From Nocardia sp. BMG51109 (lineage in GTDB: Bacteria; Actinomycetota; Actinomycetes; Mycobacteriales; Mycobacteriaceae), in contig NZ_JAFQ01000004.1 in assembly GCF_000526215.1 (NCBI RefSeq), forward strand, positions 7,068,001-7,132,000: a stretch of DNA of 64,000 nt, given 5' to 3'. Shown here in pieces: positions 51,208 to 60,053 of the stretch. A program made the position numbers and the translations under genes. Position 1 is the first letter of the stretch, and each line of letters opens with the position of its first letter. The notes under the pieces were generated by a model. It had not been told where the DNA came from, did no database searches, and worked only from the letters and a program-made list of their open reading frames with translations.

Positions 51208-51492
51208 GCACGGCTTATACCGGTTACGGGCAGCGGAGAACCGTTCGGTAAGCGGCTACTCAGCGAGCATGGGTGCGAGGTGTTTCGGCGGCCTGTTTGG
51301 ATCGGTGCTGGCCGGTTTCCGCCGCCGAGGCTCACCCGGCCGGCGCAATTACGGTGCGGAGTCCTGCATTATCGTCGGCGCGGATTGCGCCCGACTCACG
51401 CCGGGTCCGGGCCACGGTTCCGGCGAGCGGGTTCGTAGCGTGTTCTTCGGGTTGACGGTGCGTTCGCGGTGGGGTCTGTGGAGGTGACGATG
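51208..51492. other. Region between IS3 remnant and sulfatase, no gene seen
   Basis: 285 bases. Short plus-strand frames (for example 51273-51455) have no ribosome site or recognisable domain. Composition stays GC-rich. It could be leftover sequence from the insertion. Confidence 0.45.
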
Positions 51493-53019
51493 TCAACGGC
51501 ATGAGCGTCCGGTGCAGGTGGTCAGTTCGCCGAGGCGGTGGTCGAGGTCGGTGACGATGTCGGCGTGGGCGGCGCGCCCTTGGGGGGTTTTGATGAGGTT
51601 GGTGAGCTGGTAGGGGTCGGCGTGCAGGTCGTAGAGTTCGTATTCGCGCTGGTCGAGGGGGCGTTCTCGGTCGTACCAGCGCACGTAGAGGTACCGGTGT
51701 GTGCGCACGGCGCTCCAGGAGGGCATGTCGAGTGCGTACATGGCCGGGGTGTCGGTGCCGGGGACTTGTTCCTGGGTGATTCCGTTGCGGCCGGTGCCGC
51801 CGGGGCCGCCGTATTCGGCGGCGAAATCGGTGCGCCACCCGGTGGTGTCGCCGGACAGTACGGGGGTCAGGGACCGGCCGTCGACCTGCTCGGGGATCGG
51901 GATGTTCGCCCAGTCGAAGAGGGTGGGCGCGAGATCGATCGACAGGGCTGTGGCGTCGCTGCGGCCGGGCCGGATGCCGGGGCCGGCGATCGCGAGCGGC
52001 ACCCGCATCGATTCTTCGTAGGGGGCCATTTTCTGGGTGAGGCGGTGGGCGCCGAGGCTGTAGCCGTTGTCGGAGGTGAAGATCAGGTAGGTGTTGTCGA
52101 GTTCGCCGGTGCGGGCGAGGGTGTCGACGATACCGGCGACCATCTCATCGAGTGATTCGAGAGCGCCGAGCCGGTTGGTGTAGTCGATGTCGTTGGTCGC
52201 GGCGATGGTCGCGGCCCGCGCCTGCGCGGTGTCGATCAGCCAGGAGGGTTTGTCGGACACGTCCGGTTCTTGATAGTTCGGTGACTGCGGTGCGGGGGTG
52301 GGCCGGGTGCCGGGCAGGTGGCGGGGCGCGGGCGGGATCGGGAAATGCGGGGAGGTGGAGGCGGCGTACCAGAAGAACGGCTGCCCGGAGGCGGCGGCGG
52401 CGGTGAGGAACCGTTCGGACTTGGCGCGGATCACGTCGGTTTCGTAATCGGCCGGTGCCGCACCGTATTTCACGAGGGTGCCGTTCTCGTTGAGGGTGTA
52501 GTTGTAGCCGGAGTACAGGAAGTTGTCGACTCCGGCGTTCCAGTCGTCCCAGCCGGGCGGGATGTGGCCGGGGTCGTGTTCGAGACCGTTGAGGTATTTT
52601 CCGGCCATGCCGGTGCGGTAGCCGGCATCGTGCAGGGCGGTGGCTATGGTGTGGGATTCGTTGCCTTGCGCTCGGAAGGCGTCGAATCCGCCGACCTCGC
52701 CGGCGTTGGTGAGCACGCCGGTGTTGTGCCCGTATTCGCCGGTCAGGATCGAGGAACGGGCCGCGCAGCAGATCGGCATCGGCGCGAAGCCGTCGGTGAA
52801 CTCCACGCCGCGGTCGCGGATCAGTGCTGCGGTGCGTGGCATCGCCTGCCACACCGGGGTGGTGACTGCGTCCAGGTCGTCGGTCAGGATCATCACCACG
52901 TTCGGCCGCCGGTCTCCGGGTTCCGGCGTGGCCGACGCCGCGGAGACGTACCCGGTCACCGTGAGCAGGACCGCGGCCGCCGCGGTCAGCGAACGACGCG
53001 ATAAGCGACGTGCATGCAT
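51493..53019 (-). CDS. Secreted sulfatase
   Basis: 508 residues. N-terminal signal with twin Arg pairs (HARRLSRRSLTAAAAVLLTVTGYVSAASA), predicted export. Sulfatase core starts PNVVMILTDDLDAV with the metal-binding Asp pair; the formylglycine motif is MPICCAARSSILTGEYGHNTG, so C-C-A-A-R in place of the usual C-x-P-S-R. Further family segments: MAGKYLNG, SPHFPIPPAPRH and LIFTSDNGYSLGAHRLTQK with the second metal-binding Asp-Asn. Length and TGRSCR tail resemble N-acetylglucosamine-6-sulfatase/arylsulfatase-like enzymes. ATG 53019 has GAGGAGA upstream. Divergent from the Pro/Gly-repeat gene. No maturase (FGE) gene is nearby. Confidence 0.9.
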   Translation of the reverse strand: MHARRLSRRSLTAAAAVLLTVTGYVSAASATPEPGDRRPNVVMILTDDLDAVTTPVWQAMPRTAALIRDRGVEFTDGFAPMPICCAARSSILTGEYGHNTGVLTNAGEVGGFDAFRAQGNESHTIATALHDAGYRTGMAGKYLNGLEHDPGHIPPGWDDWNAGVDNFLYSGYNYTLNENGTLVKYGAAPADYETDVIRAKSERFLTAAAASGQPFFWYAASTSPHFPIPPAPRHLPGTRPTPAPQSPNYQEPDVSDKPSWLIDTAQARAATIAATNDIDYTNRLGALESLDEMVAGIVDTLARTGELDNTYLIFTSDNGYSLGAHRLTQKMAPYEESMRVPLAIAGPGIRPGRSDATALSIDLAPTLFDWANIPIPEQVDGRSLTPVLSGDTTGWRTDFAAEYGGPGGTGRNGITQEQVPGTDTPAMYALDMPSWSAVRTHRYLYVRWYDRERPLDQREYELYDLHADPYQLTNLIKTPQGRAAHADIVTDLDHRLGELTTCTGRSCR

Positions 53020-53445
53020 TGAGTTTCTCCTCGAGGGGGCAACTGGTTGTTGGTTTTCTTCGCGTCCGACGCGATGGTTCTCCAGCGAGATTAATTCGGC
53101 GACCAGGCGGACGCGGCACGGCGGTACCGTTCCTCACCGAATTCTCATCACCAGGCACCGAAATCGCCGTAACACTGCCCCGAGGCCGCCTGATCGGAAA
53201 AAGCGCACCGCCCCCTACCGCCGCAGTTCTCCTGGTGAGCGGCAGATTTCATGTGCGAGCGCGCCGGACGTATCCGGCCGTGGCGCGTTTCGGTGAAGGA
53301 ACGATGAAAAGATGAGCAGTCGGTGAGAGAACTGGCTACATGCTTGTCGTCACGGCCTGTCCATTCCTACCGTGGGGACAGTCCTTCGCTTTTCCGGCAC
53401 GAATATTCCGTCGATCAAATTTCTTGTTTGCGGAGGACTGGATCC
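53020..53445. other. Divergent intergenic region, no gene seen
   Basis: 426 bases between the sulfatase start and the secreted repeat protein start. Small frames here overlap both promoters and lack ribosome sites. The section 53380-53430 is A/T-richer (GAATATTCCGTCGATCAAATTTC) and may be the promoter of the plus-strand gene. Confidence 0.5.
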
Positions 53446-53907
53446 ATGAAAGGACATCTGGATATGAGGAACCGAATGCAACGCAATTCCGTTCGCGGGC
53501 TCGCGGTACGCGTCGCGGTGGCCGGTGCACTGGCGGCCGTCCCGCTGGCGGTATCGGCCGGGACCGCTTCCGCGGTCGATCCCGGCCCGGGGATCGGAGT
53601 GCCCGGACCGGGAGTCGTCGTACCGCGCCCGGATACCGATCCGGGCCTGGGCGTCGGTGTGCCGGGACCGGGTGTGGACCAGTCGCTGCCGGCCGATCCC
53701 GGACCCGGCGTCGGTGTCGACGGGCCAGGGGTGGTCGTGCCGCGGGCCGAGCCGGTGGTCGATCCGGGTCCGGGGATCGGAGTGCCCGGGCCGGGGGTGT
53801 TCGTGCCTCGCAGCGGGTCGGCCGATCTCGGCGCACCGGGTCTGGGCCTGCTTCCCGGCCTGGGATGGGGTCTGCCGGGGGTTCCCGGCCACCCGTTCCT
53901 GCGCTGA
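53446..53907 (+). CDS. Secreted Pro/Gly-rich repeat protein
   Basis: 153 residues from ATG 53446 with GGAGG ten bases upstream (a second ATG at 53464 is possible). Signal peptide RGLAVRVAVAGALAAVPLAVSAGTASA, cleavage likely after TASA. The mature part is about five copies of a unit like DPGPGIGVPGPGVVVPR, joined by Asp/Ala-rich spacers, and ends LGLLPGLGWGLPGVPGHPFLR. Elastin/collagen-like composition with regular beta-turn spacing suggests a flexible surface polypeptide. No known domain. Convergent with the SNase-like lipoprotein gene, separated by a strong terminator hairpin. Confidence 0.8.
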   Translation: MKGHLDMRNRMQRNSVRGLAVRVAVAGALAAVPLAVSAGTASAVDPGPGIGVPGPGVVVPRPDTDPGLGVGVPGPGVDQSLPADPGPGVGVDGPGVVVPRAEPVVDPGPGIGVPGPGVFVPRSGSADLGAPGLGLLPGLGWGLPGVPGHPFLR

Positions 53908-53925
53908 GCCAGGTCCGAATGGCCA

Positions 53926-53962
53926 CGCAGCCGAGTCACACCTTCGGGCGGGCTCGGCTGCG
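53926..53962. terminator. 10 bp stem hairpin between convergent genes
   Basis: CGCAGCCGAG (53926-53935) pairs perfectly with CTCGGCTGCG (53953-53962) around a 17-base loop; a TTTT follows at about 53970 on the plus strand. Good candidate bidirectional terminator for the repeat protein and the lipoprotein gene. Confidence 0.7.
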
Positions 53963-53984
53963 GTGAACCCTTTTCCGTCCGTGG

Positions 53985-54758
53985 TCAGCAACGGTCGATC
54001 AGCTCGCACGGGCGCCGGCGCGGCGGGGGCTGGACGGTGATCTCGATGTGCAGGCGAGAGGGCGGTGCGCTCGTGACGGGCGGCGATTCAATGCCGGGTG
54101 CGGGTGCGGTGGTGGTCTCGCGGCTGCGGTCGAGTTCGTCCTGCCGGGCCGCGCAGACACCGATCGGCCCGGTCCGTGTCTGCCATGCCCGGGTTTCCGT
54201 CTCGGCCAGCACGCCGCGATAGTCGCGGTCGGGCTCCGGAACGGACGCGGCCCCTTCAGTGATCTGATCTTCGACGGGGGCGGCCGTGACCGAATGGTCT
54301 ACCGGGGGATCGATGCGAGCACGTCCGGACACGACGAGCTGTTCGTTGATACTCGCACCGGACACCGTGCGATCTCCCGGACGACCGCTCGTATGAACGA
54401 AGGCGGCGAGATCCTGACCGGGGTGCGCCGGGCCGTTCGAACGCACCAGCACCACCGCCGCACCGACCGGCGCAAGCTCCCGCAAACCGGCTGCAAACGC
54501 CTCGCTGCCACCGGGACCGCAGTCGACAGCGGCAACTCCGGCCAGCTTCACGATCACGGGGCGGGCGGTGCCGATATCGACCGCCACGTCGGTCGGCCCG
54601 ACCGCCGACACCGTTCCCGGCAACGCCGGGTCGGGTGGGATCCGCACTGTGGTCGTCGGTGCCGTGACATCGGCGTCGGGTGCGCACCCACCCACACACG
54701 CCACGACCGCGGCGGCGATGAACGGGAACAGGCGGGTCCATCCGGTGACGAACGCCAA
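53985..54758 (-). CDS. SNase-fold lipoprotein lacking catalytic residues
   Basis: 257 residues from TTG 54758, chosen because GGAGG sits exactly six bases before; a GTG at 54809 is also open. Signal FVTGWTRLFPFIAAAVVACVGGCAP has a lipobox (VGGC). The middle resembles a staphylococcal-nuclease OB fold: VIVKLAGVAAVDCGPGGSEAF, LRELAPVGAAVVLVRSNGPAH, SINEQLVVSGRARID and the last helix LAETETRAWQTRTGPIGVC. The residues needed for cleavage (Arg in the VRL turn, Glu in DAPE, Arg in DRYGR) are not present, so it is probably a binding protein. The C-terminus is Pro/Arg/Ser-rich. Borders PrrA-like gene on the opposite strand. Confidence 0.7.
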   Translation of the reverse strand: MAFVTGWTRLFPFIAAAVVACVGGCAPDADVTAPTTTVRIPPDPALPGTVSAVGPTDVAVDIGTARPVIVKLAGVAAVDCGPGGSEAFAAGLRELAPVGAAVVLVRSNGPAHPGQDLAAFVHTSGRPGDRTVSGASINEQLVVSGRARIDPPVDHSVTAAPVEDQITEGAASVPEPDRDYRGVLAETETRAWQTRTGPIGVCAARQDELDRSRETTTAPAPGIESPPVTSAPPSRLHIEITVQPPPRRRPCELIDRC

Positions 54759-54935
54759 AACGAACCTCCGTAGCGTCGGCAGTGGCAGGTTACGGCCGGA
54801 TCCGCCCACGGTTCAACGACTCTCATCGTTTCCTCATCGTCTCCACACCGGCACCGCCGCATCGCGCGTCACACTGTTACCGTGCCGCAACCAGCGCAGA
54901 TCAGCCGCGCCCAACACCTACTTCGAGGAGTTCGC

Positions 54936-55652
54936 GTGTCACCGCCGACCGATACCCGCGCCGGGCATCGGGTGCTCGTCGTCGACGACGACGCCAACGT
55001 GCGCGAATCGCTGCAGCGCGGCCTCGAACTGTCCGGCTTCGAGGTACTGACCGCCGGCGACGGCGACCAGGCGATCCGGCTGTGCACCGAGCGCGATCCC
55101 GACGCGATCGTGCTGGACATGCAGATGCCGCGGCTGAGCGGCCTCGGCGTGATCACCGCCCTGCGCGCCGTCGGTAACGACGTCCCGATCTGCGTGCTCA
55201 GCGCCCACAGCGCCCCCGACGACCGGATCATGGGCCTGCAAGCCGGGGCCGACGACTACCTGGTCAAACCGTTCGTCTTCGACGAACTCACCGCCCGCCT
55301 GCAGGCGTTGCTGCGCCGCCACCGGACCGACCGGCCCGACCCCGGCCGCACCGAACCGCTCACCCTCGGCACGCTGCACATCGACCGCGCCGGACGCCGC
55401 GTACGGCGCTCGGGCCGCGACCTGGAACTCACCCGCCGCGAATACGAACTACTGGATGTGCTGGCGACGCACCACGACGCGGTACAGACCCGCGAACAAC
55501 TGCTCGACACCGTGTGGGGCTACAACTTCGACACCGACACCAACGTCGTCGACGTCTTCGTCGGCTACCTGCGGCGCAAACTGGAATCCACCGGCGAGGC
55601 CCGCATCATCCACACCGTGCGCGGCATCGGCTACGTACTGCGCACCGACTGA
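54936..55652 (+). CDS. prrA: OmpR-family response regulator, PrrA-like
   Basis: 238 residues. Receiver domain with acidic pocket [13 protein letters not shown], phospho-acceptor Asp61 ([12 protein letters not shown]), Thr/Ser switch [10 protein letters not shown] and Lys in [11 protein letters not shown]-terminal winged helix [53 protein letters not shown]. The pattern is close to mycobacterial PrrA. GTG at 54936 has GAGGAG five bases upstream. The sensor gene follows 12 bases after its stop, so the pair is one operon. Confidence 0.92.
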   Translation: MSPPTDTRAGHRVLVVDDDANVRESLQRGLELSGFEVLTAGDGDQAIRLCTERDPDAIVLDMQMPRLSGLGVITALRAVGNDVPICVLSAHSAPDDRIMGLQAGADDYLVKPFVFDELTARLQALLRRHRTDRPDPGRTEPLTLGTLHIDRAGRRVRRSGRDLELTRREYELLDVLATHHDAVQTREQLLDTVWGYNFDTDTNVVDVFVGYLRRKLESTGEARIIHTVRGIGYVLRTD

Positions 55653-55664
55653 CCAGGACCGCCC

Positions 55665-57005
55665 GTGCGTAATCTGTCACTCCGCACCCGCGTCGCCCTG
55701 GCCACCGGGATCGGCGCCTCGGTCATCGTCGCCGCACTCGCGTTCTTCCTGTCGGTCGCCATCGCCCGCAACAACATCGACCACCTCGACGACGAACTCG
55801 ACACCGCAGTCGACCTCGTCGAACTCAACGCCGACACCGCCGAACTGTTCCTCGGCCGCGTCGGCGACGCCGGAGCCTTCGCCGTCACCCTGCGCGACAA
55901 CGGCATCGTCACCGCCTCCACCCCCACCCAGCTGCCGCCACTGCCCGACGGCCACACCACCCGCACCCTCGGCGCCACCGAATACCGCATCCACACCGAC
56001 ACCATCCGCCGCGACACCGGCCACCGACTCACCATCGCCGTCGCCGCTCCCACCGCCCGCGCGCAAACCGTCACCCGTACCCAGCAACGGCGCGTCCTGC
56101 TCACCGGCGCGGCCGCCGTCCTCGTCGCCACCGCCCTCGGCTGGATCCTCGGCGGCCGCGCCGTCCGCCCCCTGGTCGACCTCACCGACCGCATCAGCCG
56201 CGGCTCACCCGCCCCCGACCTCACCGGCGCCGGCACCGGAGCCCGCGAAGCCGGCCAACTCTCCGCCGCCGTCACCGACATGCTCGACCGAATCAATCAC
56301 GCGCAGAACCGCACCGAAGCCGCGCTCGACACCGCCCGCACCTTCGCTTCCACCGCCGCCCACGAACTCCGCACACCCCTCACCGCCATGCGCACCGACC
56401 TCGAGGTCATGCGCGGACTCGACCTCCCCCTCCCACAACGCACCGACATCATCAACGACGTCCTCCGCAAACAGACCGGCATCGAGTCCACCCTCACCGC
56501 ACTCGAACAACTCGCCTCCGGCGAGCTCGCCCGCGACCACCACTACACCACCGTCGACCTCATCGAACTCGCCGACGAAGCCGCCCGCGACGCCGCACGC
56601 CACCACCCCGACGTCACCATCGAGGTCCGCAGCGACCCGCCGCTACCAGTGCACGGGCTCCCCAGCGGCCTGCGTCTCATCCTCGACAACGCCCTCACCA
56701 ACGCCATCAAACACGGCCGCGCCACCACCATCCACCTCACCGCCCACCACACCCACGACCGCATCCTCATCACCATCGACGACAACGGCACCGGCATCCC
56801 ACCCACCGAACGCGACGCCGTGTTCACCCGGTTCTACCGCGGCAGCACCGCCACCCGCGACGGATCCGGCCTCGGCCTCGCCCTCGTCGCCCAGCAAACC
56901 GAACTCCACAACGGCCGAGCCTATTTCACCGACAGCCCCCTCGGCGGCACCCGGCTCACCATCGACATCGCCGCCACCCGACCACACCACCGGCACAGGC
57001 AGTGA
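55665..57005 (+). CDS. prrB: Sensor histidine kinase, PrrB-like
   Basis: 446 residues. Two membrane helices (VALATGIGASVIVAALAFFLSV and RVLLTGAAAVLVATALGWILGG) enclose an extracytoplasmic domain of about 100 residues. HAMP (VRPLVDLTDRIS), dimerisation helix with His233 in STAAHELRTPLTAMRTDLEVM, and HATPase with N-box LILDNALTNAIKHG, G1 DNGTGIPP and G2 DGSGLGLALV. Partner of the PrrA-like regulator. Complete, all catalytic motifs present. Confidence 0.92.
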   Translation: MRNLSLRTRVALATGIGASVIVAALAFFLSVAIARNNIDHLDDELDTAVDLVELNADTAELFLGRVGDAGAFAVTLRDNGIVTASTPTQLPPLPDGHTTRTLGATEYRIHTDTIRRDTGHRLTIAVAAPTARAQTVTRTQQRRVLLTGAAAVLVATALGWILGGRAVRPLVDLTDRISRGSPAPDLTGAGTGAREAGQLSAAVTDMLDRINHAQNRTEAALDTARTFASTAAHELRTPLTAMRTDLEVMRGLDLPLPQRTDIINDVLRKQTGIESTLTALEQLASGELARDHHYTTVDLIELADEAARDAARHHPDVTIEVRSDPPLPVHGLPSGLRLILDNALTNAIKHGRATTIHLTAHHTHDRILITIDDNGTGIPPTERDAVFTRFYRGSTATRDGSGLGLALVAQQTELHNGRAYFTDSPLGGTRLTIDIAATRPHHRHRQ

Positions 57006-57328
57006 TCCGCTCACCGACCGTTCCCATACATACCACCCAGCACCATCACCCACGAGCTTCTCACCAAATCCGAGACACGCCAGTACGCGCTGCGACCGCG
57101 GCCAGGCACGACCGACTCGACAGCCGGACATCGGCTATCACCGAGCAGTCTCAGGTGACCACGCTAGCCCTGCGCGTCAGCTATCAAACCAGCTAGATCG
57201 TGCCAACTCCTTGATGCAAGACAGCTGGGCTCCTTATCCGGAGGAATGCTCGGCAGCAGAGCCGACCAGTCGTCCCACAGTTGTGCGGAGATCGGGTTGC
57301 GTTCGCGGGGCAGGAGCACCACCCTGAT
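57006..57328. other. Gene-poor region downstream of prrB-like gene
   Basis: 323 bases without a convincing gene. A minus-strand frame of 99 codons (57164-57463) has a plausible non-repetitive end (WDDWSALLPSIPP) but overlaps the repeat fragment on the plus strand and has no recognised domain. Composition is less GC-rich than average, consistent with transferred or decaying DNA. Confidence 0.5.
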
Positions 57329-57522
57329 TGCGCCGAGGCCATCGCTCGCGATATCACCGATCCGCGGTGGCAGGACGAAGCTCTCGCCCACGTGGCCGAA
57401 GCGATAGCGGACACTTACCCTGAACGCGCCGAGGCCCTGGCCCTCGCCATCACCGATCCGCAACGACAGGCCGAAACTCTAGTACATGTAGCCGAGACAC
57501 TGGCAGGCACCGACGACAGCAG
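57329..57522 (+). pseudogene. Fragment of a helical-repeat protein
   Basis: Reads CAEAIARDITDPRWQDEALAHVAEAIADTYPERAEALALAITDPQRQAETLVHVAETLAGTD: two copies of a repeat of about 36 residues with the ITDPxxQ(A/D)xALxxVAE pattern found in long tandem arrays of large actinobacterial proteins. Here only two units exist, without a start codon in context or a plausible flanking domain, so it is a leftover fragment of a longer gene. Downstream sequence in this frame loses the pattern. Confidence 0.6.
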
Positions 57523-57998
57523 CGACTGCGCTCTCGAACGTGGCATCGCGGGATCGGAATCGTTCCTGAATCAGATGCAAACAAATTTCGATCTCGGGGC
57601 CTGCACACAAACCGAGCAAACGACTTCTGGCGGTTGCCTGGTCGGTCGCCGGTTGGGAGATCCCGACGTCCGCTCTGCCCGTTATCGACGCATCCGTCCT
57701 AGACACACTCGTGTCCGAACTAGCCGACGAATAACTGAACCATCGGATACAGGGCGGTTGTGTCCCGCATCATAGGTCGTTATGCAACAATCGGCTGGCC
57801 GAGGTCCACGTCTTGTACCCGATATACGTGCGCGCGCTGACGGCCGAACCAAAAGTGAAACACCTTGGCCGCCAAATGGTTTGCGCCGTGGACGAACAGC
57901 ATCTCCGACCAGCAGGAGATCTTCGGGTTCAGCGCAGATGCCAGGGCGGAACCATGACCCCAGGCGAAGACATTCGGGCCGTGCACGACGGGCACAGG

Positions 57999-59219
57999 TC
58001 AGTCCATTGCCTTCTGCGCCTGACGGCGGATGTCAGCCTTCTCGGGGCCGAGGTTCGCGCTGTCGCCGGGTAGTCGCCTGCCGGTCGCCCAGACAGCGAG
58101 TCCGCAGGCCGCGAAAACAGCTCCGAGGACGCTGGAGGCTCCCCAGCCGTGAGCGGTGAACATGGCGGTGGTTGCGACGGCGCCGAGGGCGGATCCGAGC
58201 GAGTAGAAGACCATGTAGCAGCCGATGATGGTGCTGAAGCGGTCCGGATACGCGGTGGTGAGCAGGTGCTGGTTGCTCACGTGCACGACCTGGACCGCGA
58301 AGTCGAGCACCACGATCCCGACGATGGGCAGCGACAGCGACCACGGCAGTTGCGCGATCGCTGCCCACGAGGCGACGAGCAAGGTGAGCGAGAGGCCGCT
58401 GACCGGGATCGCCCGGCCCGTGTCCGCCCATCGTCCCGCACGGGCCGCGCCGAGGGCGCCGGCGAGTCCGACGAGCCCGAACAACCCGATCTGGCTTTCA
58501 CTCAGATGCCAGGGCGTGTCGGTCAGTGGCAGGGACAGTCCGCTCCACAAGGTGCCGAACGACGCGAACAAGAAGAACGCGATGAACCCGCGGGTGAGGA
58601 AGGTGCGCTGCGTGAACAGTCCGCCGAGTGAGGCGATGGTCTGCGTGTATCCCGCGGGCTGGTGGGGGTGTTCGTCTGCTGGCAGTGTGGTGAGGACGAG
58701 GACCGCCAGTCCGAGAGACAGCACCGCGAGCAGGGCATAGAAACTGCGCCAGCCCCACAGGTCGGCGAGAGCGCCGGTGACGACCCGTGAGCCCAGGATG
58801 CCGATTACGACGCCCGAGGTCACGACACCGATAGTGCGTCCGCGTTGGGCGGGCGCTGAGACCGAGGCGGCGTAGGCCACGGTGGTCTGCACCACGGCCG
58901 CGAACAGTCCGGCCGCCGCGAGCCCGGCGAACGCCACCCAGGCAGCCGGTGCCGCGGCGGTCAGGATCATGCCCACCGCGGTGACGGCCAGGTGCCCGGC
59001 GATGAGCCGGCGCCGGTCGGTCACCACGTCGCCGAGTGGCACCAGCAGAACCAGCCCGACGAGATAGCCGATCTGGCCGGTCGCGACGATCCACCCGGTC
59101 AGCCCCGGCGGCACCCCGAGATCGCGTCCCATCGGCTCCAGGACCGGCTGCGCGCCATAGATACTCGCCACCGCGACACCGCACACCGTCGCGAGCAGCA
59201 ACCGCCGAACCCCATTCAT
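57999..59219 (-). CDS. MFS transporter (drug/metabolite efflux type)
   Basis: 406 residues with twelve predicted membrane helices. The motif A region between helices 2 and 3 is VPLGDVVTDRRRLIAGH; the C-terminal half has WADTGRAIPVSGLS. DHA1-like exporter by length and helix count, common in HxlR-paired loci. ATG 59219 with GGGAG upstream. Divergent from the HxlR regulator with a 90 base gap that contains a 23 bp near-palindrome, so HxlR very likely controls it. Substrate unknown. Confidence 0.9.
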   Translation of the reverse strand: MNGVRRLLLATVCGVAVASIYGAQPVLEPMGRDLGVPPGLTGWIVATGQIGYLVGLVLLVPLGDVVTDRRRLIAGHLAVTAVGMILTAAAPAAWVAFAGLAAAGLFAAVVQTTVAYAASVSAPAQRGRTIGVVTSGVVIGILGSRVVTGALADLWGWRSFYALLAVLSLGLAVLVLTTLPADEHPHQPAGYTQTIASLGGLFTQRTFLTRGFIAFFLFASFGTLWSGLSLPLTDTPWHLSESQIGLFGLVGLAGALGAARAGRWADTGRAIPVSGLSLTLLVASWAAIAQLPWSLSLPIVGIVVLDFAVQVVHVSNQHLLTTAYPDRFSTIIGCYMVFYSLGSALGAVATTAMFTAHGWGASSVLGAVFAACGLAVWATGRRLPGDSANLGPEKADIRRQAQKAMD

Positions 59220-59236
59220 CGCGCTCCCATCCCCTC

Positions 59237-59259
59237 AATTGGTGGCAAATTGCAACCAA
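59237..59259. promoter_or_regulatory. 23 bp near-perfect palindrome between MFS and HxlR genes
   Basis: Arms ATTGGTGGCAA and TTGCAACCAAT around a single central base, with one mismatched pair; the symmetry extends to CAATTGG...CCAATTG (59235-59261). It lies between the two divergent starts and is a strong candidate operator for the HxlR regulator. Confidence 0.78.
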
Positions 59260-59309
59260 TTGACCGTAGGGCATAATGGTTTCAATCCGCAACTCATTGG
59301 GAGGTGTCC

Positions 59310-59768
59310 ATGTCGCATCCCGTCGGTCGCGGTCCGGACGACAAGTGGACCGACCCGAACTGCCCTGTCGCCCGCACGCTCGACCTCGCCGGCGACAAGT
59401 GGAGCCTGCTCGTCATCCGCGACGCGATGGACGGGGTGCGCTCGTTCACCGAGTTCCAGCGACGCACCGGCATCGCCCGCAACATCCTGACCGACCGCCT
59501 CCACAAACTCATCGCTCACGGACTCCTCACCCAGCGCACCGCGCCCTCGGGCCGCCGCCGGGAATACGTGCTCACCGACGCCGGCCGCGACCTGTTCCCG
59601 GTGATAGTCACCCTGCGGCAGTGGGGTGAACGCCACGCCTTCGCTCCCGGAGAGCCCCACTCCACCCTGGTCGACCAGCACGGCACTCCGGTGCCGGAAA
59701 TCGCGCCGGCCAGCGCCGACGGCATCCTTCTCGACACCGATACCACCCACGTGCAGAAGACCCGGTAG
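59310..59768 (+). CDS. HxlR-family transcriptional regulator
   Basis: 152 residues. HxlR winged helix: CPVARTLDLAGDKWSLLVIRDAMDGVRSFTEFQRRTGIARNILTDRLHKLIAHGLLTQR, then the wing (SGRRREYVLTDAGRDLFPVI). The single conserved Cys of this group (NCPVA) is present, which in relatives can sense electrophiles or redox change. ATG at 59310 with GGGAGG five to six bases before; GTG at 59304 is less likely. Controls the divergent MFS exporter through the palindrome at 59237-59259. Confidence 0.93.
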   Translation: MSHPVGRGPDDKWTDPNCPVARTLDLAGDKWSLLVIRDAMDGVRSFTEFQRRTGIARNILTDRLHKLIAHGLLTQRTAPSGRRREYVLTDAGRDLFPVIVTLRQWGERHAFAPGEPHSTLVDQHGTPVPEIAPASADGILLDTDTTHVQKTR

Positions 59769-59774
59769 TAGCCG

Positions 59775-60053
59775 TCAGTCCTCGCGGGTCAGTTCGGCAC
59801 GCAGCAGATCCAGGCCCATAGGTCCCAGGTCCAGAGCATGGCGGTGGAACCGCTCGAGATCGAACGCAACACCGTCACGGCGCCGGGCCGCGTCCCGCGC
59901 CTCCAGCCACACCTTCTCCCCCAGCTTGTCGGCGATGGCCTGACCGGGATGCCCCAGATACCGATCGATCTCGAACTCGACGAACCCCGGCGGGCCCACC
60001 CCGCAGTACTCAGCGAGGAACTCCCGGCCCAGCTGCGGCGTCCACCGCCCTCA
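59775..60053 (-). pseudogene. DUF885-type protein, C-terminal fragment
   Basis: Minus-strand frame WTPQLGREFLAEYCGVGPPGFVEFEIDRYLGHPGQAIADKLGEKVWLEARDAARRRDGVAFDLERFHRHALDLGPMGLDLLRAELTRED ends at a proper stop at 59775. It matches the last 90 residues of DUF885 proteins (about 550 residues, metallopeptidase-like). Upstream a TGA interrupts the frame near 60062 and no homologous sequence continues, so the N-terminal five-sixths is deleted. Fragment only. Confidence 0.7.

Noticed and set aside
55677..56087. Minus-strand Gly/Val/Glu-rich frame inside the PrrB-like gene
   Set aside because: A mirror of a GC-biased coding strand; the kinase motifs on the plus strand are complete.
57780..57995. 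A 71-codon minus-strand frame between the repeat fragment and the MFS gene
   Set aside because: It has a few plausible residues but no ribosome site, domain or conserved neighbour, and the area shows decay; too weak to call.
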